DNA from: Amblyornis subalaris
Lineage: Eukaryota > Chordata > Aves > Passeriformes > Ptilonorhynchidae
Assembly: GCA_018881555.1 (NCBI GenBank)
Contig: JACAXG010000093.1
Coordinates: forward strand, 1,631,264 to 1,695,263
Direction: 5' to 3'
Length of the DNA stretch: 64,000 bases
Part shown: positions 33,322 to 45,729 of the stretch, piece after piece
Layout: each line of letters starts with the position of its first letter
Numbering within the stretch: position 1 is the first letter of the stretch
Program-made: the position numbers and the translations under genes
The notes under the pieces: model-generated
Told to the model about the DNA's origin: nothing
The model's database searches: none
The model's input: only the letters and a program-made list of their open reading frames with translations

Positions 33322-36300
33322 TGAACATGCAATAGAACTTCTAATGCATGAGCTTATGAACTACGTGCACTTATATTATCCAGCTAGATATAATATTATA
33401 TCCTAAAAGGTGTATAAACCATAGCATTTTTAGGAGTCTCTTACATGCTGATGTCCCATCTTCTGAGCATCCACAGGATGGGCATCCCAAGGCTGTTCCC
33501 TTGTCCTCTGCTCGCAAACATTCAATGCACCACCAGTCCTTCGACTCCAGCAGGACACCTCAGTCTCTTGAATTTTCTGATGAGGATGTGCTGGGCTTGG
33601 TTTTCCACCACAGTGCCAGGGATGGACACACGGAGCTGTACAACATCCTCAGAGGATCTCCAGGCTCTGCTTACAAATGAACCACAGTGCAACACCACAG
33701 AGTTTTTCCTGCAGCACTGTCATCGCATTTTACAATATTTCACTCACTTTATGTACCAAATGTAATGTTGGCAGAGAGGGAGAGAAACAAAATCATTTAA
33801 TTCTGTCATCCTACACCACTGTCATGAAATGAGAGACTGGAAAGGAGGTCAATAGCAAAGGTACAATAGCTGCAGTGCTGAAAGATTTTGGATTATTCCT
33901 CTATGATACAGTGTTGTTTTCCAAGAGGGAAGTGAGGGCAATGTGTGTAAGAAGACCATTAGAAAGGAAGAAAAAAAACCATCAGGAAAGATCAATGCTT
34001 GACTGAGCTATTTTATTAAATTCCCCCTGGATTTAGTCCGAGACTTAAGGCNTGATACGATCAGAGCAGATTGCCTTGGGTTATTCCACTCTGAAGTTGT
34101 CCATATATCTGACATTGGTCATGACATATTTAATTTGAACTGGAAGTTCAGATTTAATGGTTGAACTCAAGTGGAACGGGAAGCACAGAACCAAGTCGGG
34201 ACTTACTGTCCATGACTATTGCTGCTCCCCTCCCTCCCNGGGCATTGGTGCCGTGGCGGGGACCCGGGAAGAGCCCTGTGCTCCCGGAACAACCTCGGAT
34301 CCGGGGTGAAAATCCCACTAATGAGTAGTAGGACCCAGGGTGGTTTCCAAGGGTGAGGTCACCCTACCAAAAACTCTGTGTGATGCAGTTTGCAGGAGTG
34401 AGGTGAACCTTTGGCTTCCACGGTGCCAACAGGAATTTTACTCCTGAGTGTAATGGCAGCATCCTTGATGTAAAACCCTCAGGAAAAACAGAACAGAACA
34501 AAACAAAGGGAGTACTTACAGGCTGTCTAGTTCAAATGCTTTCTCATTCCCACTGAAATTTTATTTGGATACAAGCAAATAATTTTGTCCATTTTTTACT
34601 GTACCAAACAGCTGCTGCCGTTCTATCCCAACTGGTTGGCTTTAAGGGTATTTTAAATATTGTGCTGGGCAAGATTTAGCACATAAACACTGCTATCTAC
34701 TGAAAAACGAGCATCAAGTTCTTATGAACATGTTACCCTGTGTCAAAATAGTACCAACAGAGCAGAACTGAAGGCATAATTAGGAGCAGAAGTCTTGNCA
34801 GAAGCAGAATTTAGCCTTAGCAAGACTATTTCTAGACTTTCTCTCCCTTACCGCACATTTTGCAGCCCCAGTTATGCTCAGCATAATAGGCACTAGTAAA
34901 GTCTGGCACTGACCTTCCCACAGTGCAAAAGTCAGCAGTGCCAAGCCTTTTTCAATGCTTGTAAGGACCCCGCTGGCTCCTGCACTTATCTGGATTCAGT
35001 GGGGTTTGACCTCTCCATGAAATCATTATGGAAACAAATCCATGTGCATTCCCTCCACAGCCAGCAATAAACACAGTGAAGAGCAAGGAAGTGAATGAAC
35101 ATTCAAAATGCACCAACACTCCTCATCTGGAGGAGGCAAAGCAAAACAGCTCCAATTTTGAATCCAGCACTGGTTTCACAAAGTCAGGTCTTCTCAGCAT
35201 TTTTTTTTTAATTTGGTGGCTGTGACTAAACACAAATCCTTGGGTGGCATCAGCTGCAGAGTGAGGCAATGACTTCTGTCCTTCAGGGGTTTTTATTTCA
35301 CACACTGTCAGCTGTGTTGAGTTGTTTAAGGTGGGATACACAGGCCTGAAGTGAAGGGGACACATCCCTCCCTGGCTGCCAGCCACAGACAGGAATAGGG
35401 ACAGAAGGAAAAGTCTCCTGGAGAAGAAAAATCACATCTGAAGGATTCACGCTTTCACAGCAGATTCCTTTGGCATCCTCTCCACCTTCCCATTGCTGTC
35501 TCCAACCTCTCCATGGAGATGGTGGACCCACATCACCTCCTGTGCTCTGAGAACACGGGAATTCTCCNCTTTCCTATAGACTGCTGAGCCCAGGGGCCAT
35601 GGGGAGCACGGCCCTGAGCTCCAGGAGCAATTTCTCATGGCCAACCCTTCACCACCCAGCCCAGGGTGATGTGGGGGGCACGGGGCTGGCAGACCCTGCT
35701 CCCCCAGCACCCCACACCGCCCACAGCCCCTCTGTGCACCACCCACAAGTGGCACTTAGGGTTTTGGACAGCACCATTAACGTGAGAGGCACTTATGGAG
35801 ATGGATCGGTATCCACCTGATCGTTGAGGTCGTTTTCTCCTCCCATATGATTCATTGGGAGGGAATTAGGGAAAAATGGGAAAAGTATGCTGATGTAATG
35901 GTGCATTTTTCAGGAGCTCATTCATTGTCTTCACCTTGAGCTTTCAGATGGGCCGAAGTTACAAAGCAAACAATAGGAAATCTTCCTTTAAAAGCGCGCT
36001 AAGGAAGAAAAAAAATTAAAAATAAGAGCTCCTTTATAGCCTGCCTCAACTCTGACTTATCAAACGCAAGGTGTTTGTTAGATGCAACAGGTTCCTTCCT
36101 ACGAAGCAGTGTTCTTACATTCCTCACACCCCCTGTAGGCTTTGAAATCAGTGTTCAAAGTGGACTTTCTGAATTCATGAAAACCCACAGGTCTATAATA
36201 CATCCCTAATGGAAGTCAAACATGACACCCTAGAGATAAAACACAGTGGCCTTACCCTCTGTTCACAGTAGGTGTCTGTGTATAATAAATATTTTATTTT

Positions 36301-37098
36301 ACTACAAAAACAAATAACTAAACATACCCCCTGTGTTTGTTCTGAACTCTACAGTAGCTTTTGTGAGTTTACTATATTTCAAAGCTGAGATAGGAAACCA
36401 CAAAGTCACGTCAGTTATAATCCATGCTTGCACGAGGCAAGCCAGCTCTGATTCCAGCCCCACCAAGCTCCTGGGACCAGGGTGGCTCTGGCCCTCCAGG
36501 AGAGGACCCACCAGGAGCCTGGCTGTGGGGTGGAAAGCCCACCAGGCACATTCCCTGCTTACAAAGAATTCATAAAACCAAAAACATCCCGTTGGTTTTG
36601 CTGCTTTTAGTGCGAGGTGAAGGTCCTGAAGGACCTCAGTTAAACTGGAACTTGTTCTCTGTTCTGCTGAGGGATCTGTGGCACCCTCAGCCAAGGTGGG
36701 ACACCCAAAATACGTGGCTGAGCTGACATCAAAAGAGAGGCAGAGTGTCTTCTCTGAGCTCTTTCATCATGGCCATGCTCTTGATTGCAACTAGAACTAT
36801 CACCCTTCTCCACTCGTTCCTCATTCTTGGGGTATTTGCTCTGACAGAGGTAAGTGGGCACTGAAACAATCCCCCCTTTTCTTCTCCATCTTCAGGAGTT
36901 CCTCATTTGTGGCCCTACAGTTATGGATAACCTCATGAGCTTCAGAAGACAGTGGGAGGAGAAGCCTGCTGGAAAACTGAGCTGTGGTGAGGGCTGTCCC
37001 TCCCCTTGGAGCAGGCAGCAGCACCAGGGCTGGCAGCAGGATCCCCTCAGCTTAACCTTGGGAGGCAACCATAGTAAAAAGCACACCTGCTGTGAGAA
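33322..37098. other. Unique noncoding sequence, 3.8 kb without CR1
   Basis: No gene recognised. Open frames at 33445-33765, 35028-35225 and 36302-36861 have no recognisable domain. 34240-34340 is GC-rich with a retroviral-primer-site-like decamer (see findings). 35580-35760 is GC-rich. 36000-36330 is AT-rich. No repeat family identified. Confidence 0.45.
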
Positions 37099-37278
37099 CA
37101 TGGAATTATTGACTGGTTTGGGCTGGAAGGGACCTCAAAGATCACCTAATCCAACCCCCCTGCCCTGGGCAGGGACACCTTCCCCCAGACCGGGTTGCTC
37201 CAAGCCCCATCCAACCTGGCTTTGAACCCTTCCAGGACGGAGCATCCACCACCTCTCCAGGCAACCTGTGCCAGTGTT
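37099..37278 (-). mobile_element. CR1 LINE 3'-end fragment
   Basis: Reverse-oriented CR1: 'catggaattattgactggtt', 'tgggctggaagggacctcaa', 'agatcacctaatccaacccc', 'cctgccctgggcagggacac', 'ccaagccccatccaacctgg', 'ccaccacctctccaggcaac', 'ctgtgccagtg'. About 180 bp. The terminal octamers are degraded. Confidence 0.93.
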
Positions 37279-37695
37279 TTATGTTCTGCTTCCCAAGATG
37301 TCCACACTGCTCCTCTGGCTCTCTGGATGCAGTTTTATTGCATTGCTGCTTCTGGCACACGTGATGGACACACGCAGGGGGAAGGGCACAATCCTGGTGC
37401 AGCCCTACCTTGGATTCTGCTCCTCCGGGATCCTGCAGCAGGAGCAGCACCACAGGAATTCAGACACTTCTCCGTCAAACCCCCAGCGCCTGCTAATAAG
37501 AGAAACGTGCTGCTCCCATCGCCCACGGATCGGGTTAGGAGACATCACTCTTCTCTCAAGGGCAGTGTCGAACCACCCAACTTTTAAATACGGATATATA
37601 TGGAAAGGCAACGGAGAAATGTGCAGTAAATGTGCGGTTCCTGATGAATCACTGAGTTCTGACAGCTTTACACAGATATAACTGCACCCGGCCAA
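37279..37695. other. Unique noncoding sequence
   Basis: Nothing recognised. Overlapping chance frames on both strands. Confidence 0.4.
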
Positions 37696-37845
37696 TTTCT
37701 CAGCTGGTGTAAACTGGCATCCATCCATGGCCTGTAATGAAGGCAGCCCAATTTACACCAGCCAGCTGACCCATTTTTATTGATTTTCCATGATTTACAT
37801 CGGGCTCTGGATGGAGTAATACATTGTGGAATCAGGCCCACGAAG
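37696..37845. repeat. Inverted-repeat element, possible ancient amniote repeat
   Basis: Arms 'gctggtgtaaactgg' (37703-37717) and 'ccaatttacaccagc' (37748-37762) are reverse complements with one mismatch and a 30-bp spacer. They are followed by 'cagctgaccc' and, at about 37830, 'gaatcaggcccacg'. The 'tttacaccagctg ... tcaggccc' texture resembles old interspersed repeats I associate with reptile and bird genomes, but I cannot name the family with certainty. Confidence 0.5.
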
Positions 37846-38500
37846 TATGGGCCCTAACCTTACATTATCAGGGAATTCAAAATTAGGATTTCTTGGTCTA
37901 TCGTTATTTCATGCTTTTACATCTATCAAAAATGAGCTTTTCTAAGTGCTGCACTGTGAGGGTCTCATTATCTAGATACAATAATAAGAGAGTCAGGCAC
38001 TGTAAAAATCCTGAAACCTTGACTTGTGGATTTATACAAGACATTTAATGTTATTTTAACATAGTATTTGGTATGTACTTTTATATGTTTCAGTGGCTTA
38101 TATCATCATTCTTACTGCACTAAAACTTACATGTCCTTTTTCTTAAATAATATCCTTGTGTAAATTTTTGTAAGCTCTAGGTTTATTTTATGACCCATAA
38201 ACTTTGACAATATATTAAAATCTTGGAGGAATTTAATATCAGGAGAAGATTATCTTCAAAAAATCATTTCTCTGTGTTATAGAGACTTAGACACATTGAG
38301 TATGTTAAAAGGTTTAATAGCTGTTTATAAATTTTACTGCAACTGTCAATAACTTCATAATATATTAAAGCAGTTAATAGGTCAACAGAAAATATTTATA
38401 ACTTGCCATAAACTGTTTACCCAGGAATAAACTTAATTTCCAATGATAATGAAACATAAAAGTCAATGAATATTAATTTTAGTATTTTATCCTAATTTAA
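37846..38500. promoter_or_regulatory. Long AT-rich transposon-free segment
   Basis: About 650 bp of very AT-rich, nearly CpG-free sequence with many ATTA/TAAT and AATATATTA motifs (for example 'gacaatatattaaaatc' and 'cataatatattaaagc') and no long homopolymers. It could be a conserved noncoding element or matrix-attachment-type DNA. No gene is evident. Confidence 0.28.
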
Positions 38501-39299
38501 ACANAGTTTTACCATTTGCTGTAAACACTGTCTGAGCAGAGGTAAAAAGCACTGATTTTTCTAACTCTGGGCAAAAATCTCTGAAAGCATCATCAGTGAT
38601 GGGAGTTTACACTGTCCCGGAAGAAGATCTTAGGAACACTGATCCAAAAAAAGCCACATAAATAAGAAATTTAAGCAAGAAACCATGCTTGGCAAGATTT
38701 TGATAATTTTACATAACACCTCCTCTTCCACATAACTTCTGCAAAATTGAATTTTTGCCATTTGGGATTTTTTCACACCTAAATCCCATATTTCATTCCA
38801 GTGTGAGTTTAAGCATGCCCNATCCTGCAGCATCCCACATCCCTCCTGTACCGCAGGATGCAGGACCCAAATCNCAATGTTGGCCAAGAGTCCTTCAGTA
38901 CAGAAAATCTGACCACGCCTTTGCTATCCAGGGGCAAAAATGATTCCTATTAACCCTGCAGATGTGCCAGCTCAGTTCCAAAATATCAGGATACACAAAT
39001 GCTCACAGATCCCCAAACTTGAAAATTAGGAAATGCCCTTATTCCCATTCCCAACCTGCATGATGTGATAGGCTATTTTAGCTGTTTGCCAGAGACCAGA
39101 GGTCAAATATTCCTAGGATTCAGCCATAGGGATCAGCCCATATTCCTGCTCATTCCTGAGTAGCCTGTGCCTGGTTGATCATCTCAGCTCTAAATTTCCT
39201 GTCCTTGCACCTCCATCCCATGGCCACAGTCACAAGTAAGGACTGGCAGGACTCTTGCCATGGCTTTCACACTACNAAGTTGATGAGCTGCACCCAATT
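38501..39299. other. Unique noncoding sequence
   Basis: No gene or repeat recognised. Confidence 0.4.
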
Positions 39300-39430
39300 A
39301 ATTTTTTATATTTAATATGAGGCTTTATTAATCTAGTATTTTATTAATAGAATTTCTAAATATTTAATGCCAATTTTTATATGTAATACTAAGACTTATT
39401 AATCTACTAAATTTTATTAATAGAATTTTT
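39300..39430 (+). repeat. Diverged ~72-bp tandem duplication, AT-rich
   Basis: Unit 1 (about 39301-39372) and unit 2 (about 39373-39430) share the order 'tttttatat.taata', 'ttattaatcta' and 'ttttattaatagaattt'. The corresponding blocks are offset by 71-73 bp. Divergence and small indels show the duplication is old. Unit 2 ends in a T-run containing an N. Confidence 0.75.
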
Positions 39431-39689
39431 NTAACTTTCTTTTTTTTTTGCCTTCCCCCCCTGCTTCAGATAATTTCTGTAATTTTAAGCGTTGGTACAC
39501 CAGAGAGAAAAAACCACACAATCCTTCCTCTTGGACTGGGATGTGGAGGAATGGCACTTCCCTCTCCCTCCTCATTCCCAACCCAATGTAAGCGCCGTGG
39601 CCTTATTTCCTCCCTGTGATTCCTGCCAGGGTGACTGCAGCCCTCCCTCCACTCCTAATGAGCCCTAATTATACTTTATTTGTGTGTTA
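39431..39689. other. Unique noncoding sequence
   Basis: T-rich run followed by C-run at 39438-39465; otherwise nothing recognised. Confidence 0.4.
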
Positions 39690-39970
39690 AGAGCAGATTC
39701 CACAAGCACACGACTCCCCTGTTAGGACACTCTCCGGCTGCACGTTCCTGAGGCACTGCACGGATGCCAGTCCGCGTATAATCGGATTTTTTTCCGCCTC
39801 CAAATTAGTACCACAGTCACATAGCAAATTGGAATATGCATGTGGCTTCAACACTGATATGGCGTTGCCTTCCCCTCTTCCTGACACTTTTGATGTTGCT
39901 CCCTTTCATCGTCGTCACCGTCCTGCTTCTGCAGCACACTTCACATCTAAGGCCTTGTGCAGGGCATAAT
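39690..39970. promoter_or_regulatory. Candidate conserved noncoding element
   Basis: Transposon-free with scattered retained CpGs ('actctccggctgcacg', 'agtccgcgtataatcgg', 'tcatcgtcgtcaccg') and an octamer-like 'gaatatgcatgtggc'. This combination is unusual for neutrally evolving methylated DNA. Inference only. Confidence 0.3.
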
Positions 39971-40982
39971 TAGAAGCTGCAGGACCAAGACATGAAGGTT
40001 GGGCTCGTGTTTTTCAGGAAGCAGCTCGGGGAAGGGCAGCTGGTCCCTGGGCTGGCTGGATGGGGACACTGCCCACCCCACGGGGACACCCCGGGCTCCC
40101 TTGGCCGCACCTTGGCTCGGTCATCCGGTCACCGGTGGGGTCAACTCGGACACTCTCTCCGAAGTCACCTTTGTTGAGGTGAGGGAAACACCCCAAAAGC
40201 AGGGAAGCTCCTTCTCACCTCTCCCATAATCTTACCTTTCTCATCCCAGAACTCTCCCTCCCAAGTCAGGCTGGGGAAGGGAAGAGCTGTGAGGATCCCT
40301 TGCTGCCCTGGCAGAGCCAAGGGAGCCCTTCCTTCCCTCTGACAAACCAAGGATAAGGTTTGCCACCTTCTAAATANCATTTTCTGACCTTTACAAGGAC
40401 ATAAATACAGGTTTCAGCATAATAAACCCTTTTCCTTGCATTCCACTCCACATCTAGCATCCATGTGCCTCTTCCCATTTGGAAATTTGCTTATAAATAT
40501 CACAGTTTTGCTACAGTGCAGTAAAAACAGGGAGTTTTCAGTTTGCTCTTGCAAAAGAGGCATCTTAATCTCACAAAGAATACTCATTTATCTCAGAAAA
40601 GTGCTGAACAAATGGGATTTATTGCAATAGTGCTGTTGCCTGATCACATCATGTTTGTTTTCCTGGAAAGGGGATGGTATTTGGAAAATAAACTTCTTTT
40701 TGTAAGAAAACCTGTGTACCTATCCAACAAAAATATCCTGTTGGTGTGAAGGAAGGACACCAGCAGCCCTTCCCAGCTGTCAGGCCCTTGGAGAGCAGAC
40801 CCAGGGGTGAAGGCAGCGGGAGCCAAGGAAGCTGGAGTAGCTTCCAGACNATTCATTCCCAAACTGCAAGGGGGTGTGGACAGCTGTGGACAAGCCTCAT
40901 GCTCACCATGACCTCTCTTTATTCCTACACTGTGATTTGCAGGAAAACAGTGGTGATTTGGGTTCAAACTGAAAGAAGGGAA
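39971..40982. other. Unique noncoding sequence
   Basis: No gene recognised. 40060-40165 is CpG-enriched (for example 'ggccgcaccttggctcggtc', 'atccggtcaccggtgg'). The rest is mixed composition. Confidence 0.45.
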
Positions 40983-41180
40983 ATTTAGGTAAATAGTGGG
41001 AAGAAATCGTTCCCTGTGAGGGTGGGGAGGCCCTGGCACAGGTTGCCCAGAGAAGCCCTGGCTGCCCCACCCCTGGAAGTTTCCAAGGCCAGGCTGGACA
41101 GGCACTTGAAGCAACCTGGGATAGTGGAAGGTGAGCTTTAAGGTCCCTTCCAACCCAAACCATTCTGGGACTCCACGATT
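40983..41180 (+). mobile_element. CR1 LINE fragment with internal deletion
   Basis: Plus-strand CR1: 'gtgggaagaaatcgttccct', 'gagggtggggaggccctggc', 'ttgcccagagaagccctggc', 'tccaaggccaggctggacag', 'gcaacctgggatagtggaag', then directly 'gtgagctttaaggtcccttc' and 'caacccaaaccattctggga'. The ~30 bp 'gtccctgccatggcagg' block present in sibling copies is missing. Confidence 0.95.
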
Positions 41181-41574
41181 TGGGGACTCCCTGCCTTTTG
41201 GTTGTCACAAGGCTTATCCCAATACTTGGCCAATGTTGTTTGGTGTTGCAGGGACCTGTAAACCCCTTTACAGACCCTTGCTTGCCACACTGGGCTCACC
41301 TCGTGCTGCTTCACAGAAATGTCCTGTTTCAGTGTTTTTAAGAGAGAAAAAAAGATGTTTCCACTATTATTAATGGTAATGGTAAAGCTTGAAGGAAAAA
41401 AAAAAGACACAGCTGTGTATTTACTCAAAACCCTCCAGTATAAAATAATAAAGCCCTAAAAACAAAAGGTACCTCATCCTGCTGCCACCCCACTGGGCAC
41501 CACANCGAGGGGGTCTCTGGCACGAGAGCAATTTTCCTACAATACCTCACATTCCACAAAATTAGGCACAGTCG
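41181..41574. other. Unique noncoding sequence
   Basis: Nothing recognised apart from short A-runs at 41395-41405. Confidence 0.4.
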
Positions 41575-41900
41575 ATGTGTTAAGGAGGGAGCGTCAGATC
41601 AGCGTCGGCTTTGAATTCCCTTGCTTTTGTCAGCCTCATTATTACAGCTCGAATGTTATTAAAATGCTGCTCTTCGTCTGTTATTAATCATTTCACTTCT
41701 CTATCTCTGCCACATGAACTTTAGAACACTGTGAAATGGGTTTTGTAGTTGCATGTTTTTTTCAAGTTCATTGATCAAACATTTGTACATTTTAATGTTA
41801 TAAATAATTGAAGAGCCTTCATTTTCCCGTGTTAAAATTAACTTTTCTGTTCTGCCTTTTAAAACTAGAACAAGGGGAAGTGTAATTTAAGCCATGAAAA
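41575..41900. promoter_or_regulatory. Candidate conserved noncoding element
   Basis: Transposon-free, AT-rich. It has 'gatcagcgtcggctttg', 'cctcattattacagctcgaa', 'ctgttattaatcatttcac', 'ttcattgatcaaacatttg' and 'aatgttataaataattg'. Homeodomain, forkhead-like (ATCAAACA) and TCF-like (TTGATC) motifs are dense, with two CpGs retained near its start. Inference only. Confidence 0.33.
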
Positions 41901-44559
41901 GGCTGCAAAATACGTGAAACTCTCTGTAACCCTTTTCTGTGAGACTCTCCTCNTTTCACTTTGATTCTTGCGGAGACTGAAGTGTGTGCAGCCAGCCCTT
42001 GACAGGCTCCTCCAGCAGGTTACTTGCTAGAGGAGTTCACCTATTTTCAGAGGAGTCTTTAAACATGGGATGGAGACAAGGAGACTGTTTGAAGCCACCC
42101 AGCAGGTTTGGAAAAGCTGGGGGCAGGGAGGAGCTGGAGGAGGTGGGTGCAACAGAGCCAGACGGGGATGTTCGGATGAAGGACAGCAGTTTATGGCTCA
42201 GTGCACGTTTTTCTTCCCTTCCCCACGTGTGTGTTAAACAGGAATGAAACCTATGGAANGAATGAAGCCAGGAATGACCCAGAATGCAGGGAATAGGGAG
42301 AGGAAAGTATAGGGTTGCCTCTGGGAAGGAGAGGGAGAGCAAGACTCCAGCCTGCATCCTGTGAGGACAACAAAAAGCCNTTAGGTTTGATATAAAACTC
42401 CCATTCCTGGTGGTCCCAAACCTTCCTGNGACACCAGAAGTTTAAACCAAACAGCTACACAAAGGGTGGCAAGAGNGCTTGTCCCTGTATTGGCCTTCAA
42501 ATGGGCCTCAAATGCACAAGTCTGTGAAACTGCCAGCAAAATTAAAAGTATTTGGGTTTGTGTAACAATTTGGTGATGTCAGGTGGGGAGACTTTCACTA
42601 CAGATCGAAGCCTGACTATAAATCTAGGTCAGAGACAACCTCTCAAATCAACCCAAGCTAATCATCAGTACTGGTACATGAACTGCTGCTGGAATGAGTC
42701 AGTGTGGAGCAAGCCTAAAATTTCCAGTTTTTGGATGAATATCACAAGCAGATGCTTATCCAAGATATATCAGAAGACACTCAACCTCCTTCATTGAGAA
42801 TCTGTGCTGGGAATTTTCCTGCGAAGGAGTTCCCATGGCGGGGATGACTGGGGCTTCCTGACTCCAGCCAGGATGGAGATACTGTGGGAAAAGCAGATCC
42901 CAAATTCAGGTTCAATTAATTTTGCCGGTGCAGGCAGCCCCTGGAGTGCCCTCATCCNGGCAGACACAAGGATATGGGAGAGGACAACTTGCCCACCAGC
43001 AGATTTTATGCTGAACAAACACACACACTAGATAAGGTTCCCTGAAAGTCATGAGGAAAACTACGACTCTTTACATTAGAGGAGGTAAACCATAAAGGCT
43101 GGAGGTTTCTCCACCCTCGGACTGCTGCTGGCTCTCCATGAATTTTATGAAAACAGTGGTGAGTGAAATGGACATTTACTGAAAACACTAAAGCCGGTGT
43201 TGATGGAGCAAGTTACCCCGACATGACTCTGCCTGAATTCATTCCAAAGCGAGCATTCCCAGAGCCACTGCGAAGCCAAGGAAAGACAGAGCCCACTCCT
43301 CAGTGCCAGCTTAAGAAAATGGGCAAAGGTTTCTGCAGCAAATCCAGTTTGGCCTGAGCTGTATCCCCATGCAAAAGCCAGGTCTGGCCACCCACAGCAG
43401 CACACTGTGCCATGGGCATTGGAGTAAGAGCCAAAACAGGAGATTTAAACCCAGAAAATTGCAACAGTTGCCCATTCGTGGCACTACACTTGTGCCTTCC
43501 GAGAGCTGTAAATTGGAAAACCCTAACGGGAAGTGAAAGAGAAGGGAAATCCAGAAAGACAGTATTTGGTTCCCTTGCTATTAACCACAGCTTTGATTTC
43601 TCATTTGCTTCCCCTGCAAAAAACAATGGTTTAAGAAGTGAGGAGTGAAAAAAAAACCAAAACCAGAAGTATGTTGAACTGAGCTGAAATAATAGCTACA
43701 GTGAGGTTCTGTTCTCGATATCCCACTGTTAGCTCCAGGAGATGAGGAGGAAGGAAGATTTACCTCATCTCCCCAAAGGACAAAAAAGGGAAAAAAAGAA
43801 ATAAATAAGAATATATGGGAAAAAAAGACAAGTTTTAGAAGTTGTCACAGGCTGAGTGTACACGTGGTTTACTCATCCCGCGGTGTGTTGTGCACATCCC
43901 TGTTATCCTCCTTAACGGGGGAATTGGGGAATCCTCCTTCAGCAGAGGTTGGATCATCAGGGATGGCTCTATGCGGTGGGCAGTGGCTGCACAGCCCCTC
44001 GCACACGGATCCTGCCAGGTGGGTCCCACCCCATTCCCCGGCAGGCGTGGGATCCCTTCGGCTCTGGTGCCNGTTTGCCCAAGCGCCAACACTCCATAAA
44101 GAACTTTCTGCGATTATTTCTTGGAGCTACTTAACGGAACTATTGCCCCGTGGTGCTCAGCGTTATCGGCCCCTCCAGCACCACTCCAGCCCTCAGCATT
44201 AATCTTGGAATTCTCCGCATCTTCCAAGTTTAGGTCCACAGGAGGTTTCCCCATTTTTCCCTCCGCAGCGAGTGGCTGACTGGTGGGGATGGATTAAGAC
44301 AAATACAAGCAACGCTGCCTGGTAAATTCTTTCTTTGCCTGACAGCTGGTTTGAATGTGTTACAGGATTGAGGAAAACATTGCTTCCACATTCAAAAAGA
44401 GCCTCAGCTTTTCCAAAAGGGTTTGGCTCATCCGCAAGAAGTTCAGCTGCTGATATTCACTGATTTAATTCTTTACCAAACATGCAGAATCTCTGACAGC
44501 CATTTGTTTAAATTACTTACACAACTCACCGTTTTAATCTTTTTTTCCTATTAATCTGT
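41901..44559. other. Unique noncoding sequence
   Basis: No gene or CR1 recognised. Open frames at 41984-42247, 42552-42797 and 43163-43648 have no recognisable domain. A-rich patches lie at 43648-43665 and 43788-43830. 43860-44060 keeps several CpGs but carries no other signal. Confidence 0.45.
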
Positions 44560-44760
44560 GACAAACCATGGAATTTAATATTTTTTACCATGACTAATGT
44601 ATGAAATTTGTTAGCTTTGTCTGTAATTTACAGAGAGCCCTGAATAATTGAGCCTTTAAGTTTAAAGGCTTATATTTTATTATTCTAGCTGTGATGGCTT
44701 GTAATGGTTTGAAGAACCTGAGGGGTTTTAGTGATGGGTGCCAATATAAAATACCAAAAC
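44560..44760. promoter_or_regulatory. Weak candidate conserved noncoding element
   Basis: AT-rich, transposon-free, with 'ccctgaataattgagccttt', 'ttttattattctagctgtga' and 'ggcttgtaatggtttg'. Motif density is modest; this is a weak call. Confidence 0.2.
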
Positions 44761-45729
44761 TGATTTCAGCCCTCCTTGTTTTCCTCAGTTGGCCTCCAAT
44801 TATCATGGGAGGGAGGGGAGAGGAGAAAGAAAACAAATAAGAGACAACATGCAGAGGGGAGGAAGAGCAGGGAATTAATGTACTTCAAGGACTGCACAAG
44901 AGGAAAGTTTCCAGCACCTCTTCAAATCTCAGCCTACTCACTCGTGTTTAATACATTAATGCTTTACACTGTCAACCACAGCTATTCCAAAAATAACAGT
45001 GATAATAAAAATGTAGGTAAATGGCCAATTTTTCTGCAACCTGCAGACATCCCCAGCCCTAACACAGACACCTTCTTTCCCAACCATGAAGCCCTTGAAG
45101 NTGAGTAAAGCTGAACCAGCCTGAGGACCTCAGGAGACACAGATGGAGGGGCAGGTTTGCCCTTACAAGACGAAGCCACACTTTTCCAGGTCATCACTAC
45201 ACTCACTACGGTGACACCAGCAAATTGGCACTTGAACCAGAAGAGAGGGACAGACCCAGNGACCCCCAACCACTGGCCAAGTTTTGGTAGCTGAATGGAG
45301 GGGCAGGACCTCCCCTTTCCACAGCACTCCAGCCCACATCTGCTCTGCCACAGAGCTGCAAGGGCTTTGATTCAGAAACCACTTGCTCACGGACCCGGAA
45401 CGACCTGGTAATTGCTCAGAGGACAATCCCTAGAGGACCATTCCCTAATCTCCACGTGGAAGGACAAGACTGAAGACCGGGAGCATCCCGGCGACCGCTG
45501 AGACACAACATGCGCTGTTGAGATCTCTCATCTGGGAGGAAGAAAAGAGCACAAAGGAACTGCTGCTGCACGTAAACACTGGAAAATAGGTCTTGGAAGG
45601 ATGTAGAAAACCAAGTGATCTAATGGCACCTCAGCCTTAAACCAGAGAGCACGGAAAGCCTTCTCACAAAGATGTTTTATATATATATATATATTCCTCA
45701 GGTCATGTTATTTCTTTTAAATATTAATC
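44761..45729. other. Unique noncoding sequence with short (TA) run
   Basis: No gene recognised. A TA dinucleotide run lies at 45677-45694. 45460-45520 keeps a few CpGs ('gaccgggagcatcccggcga'). Confidence 0.45.
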
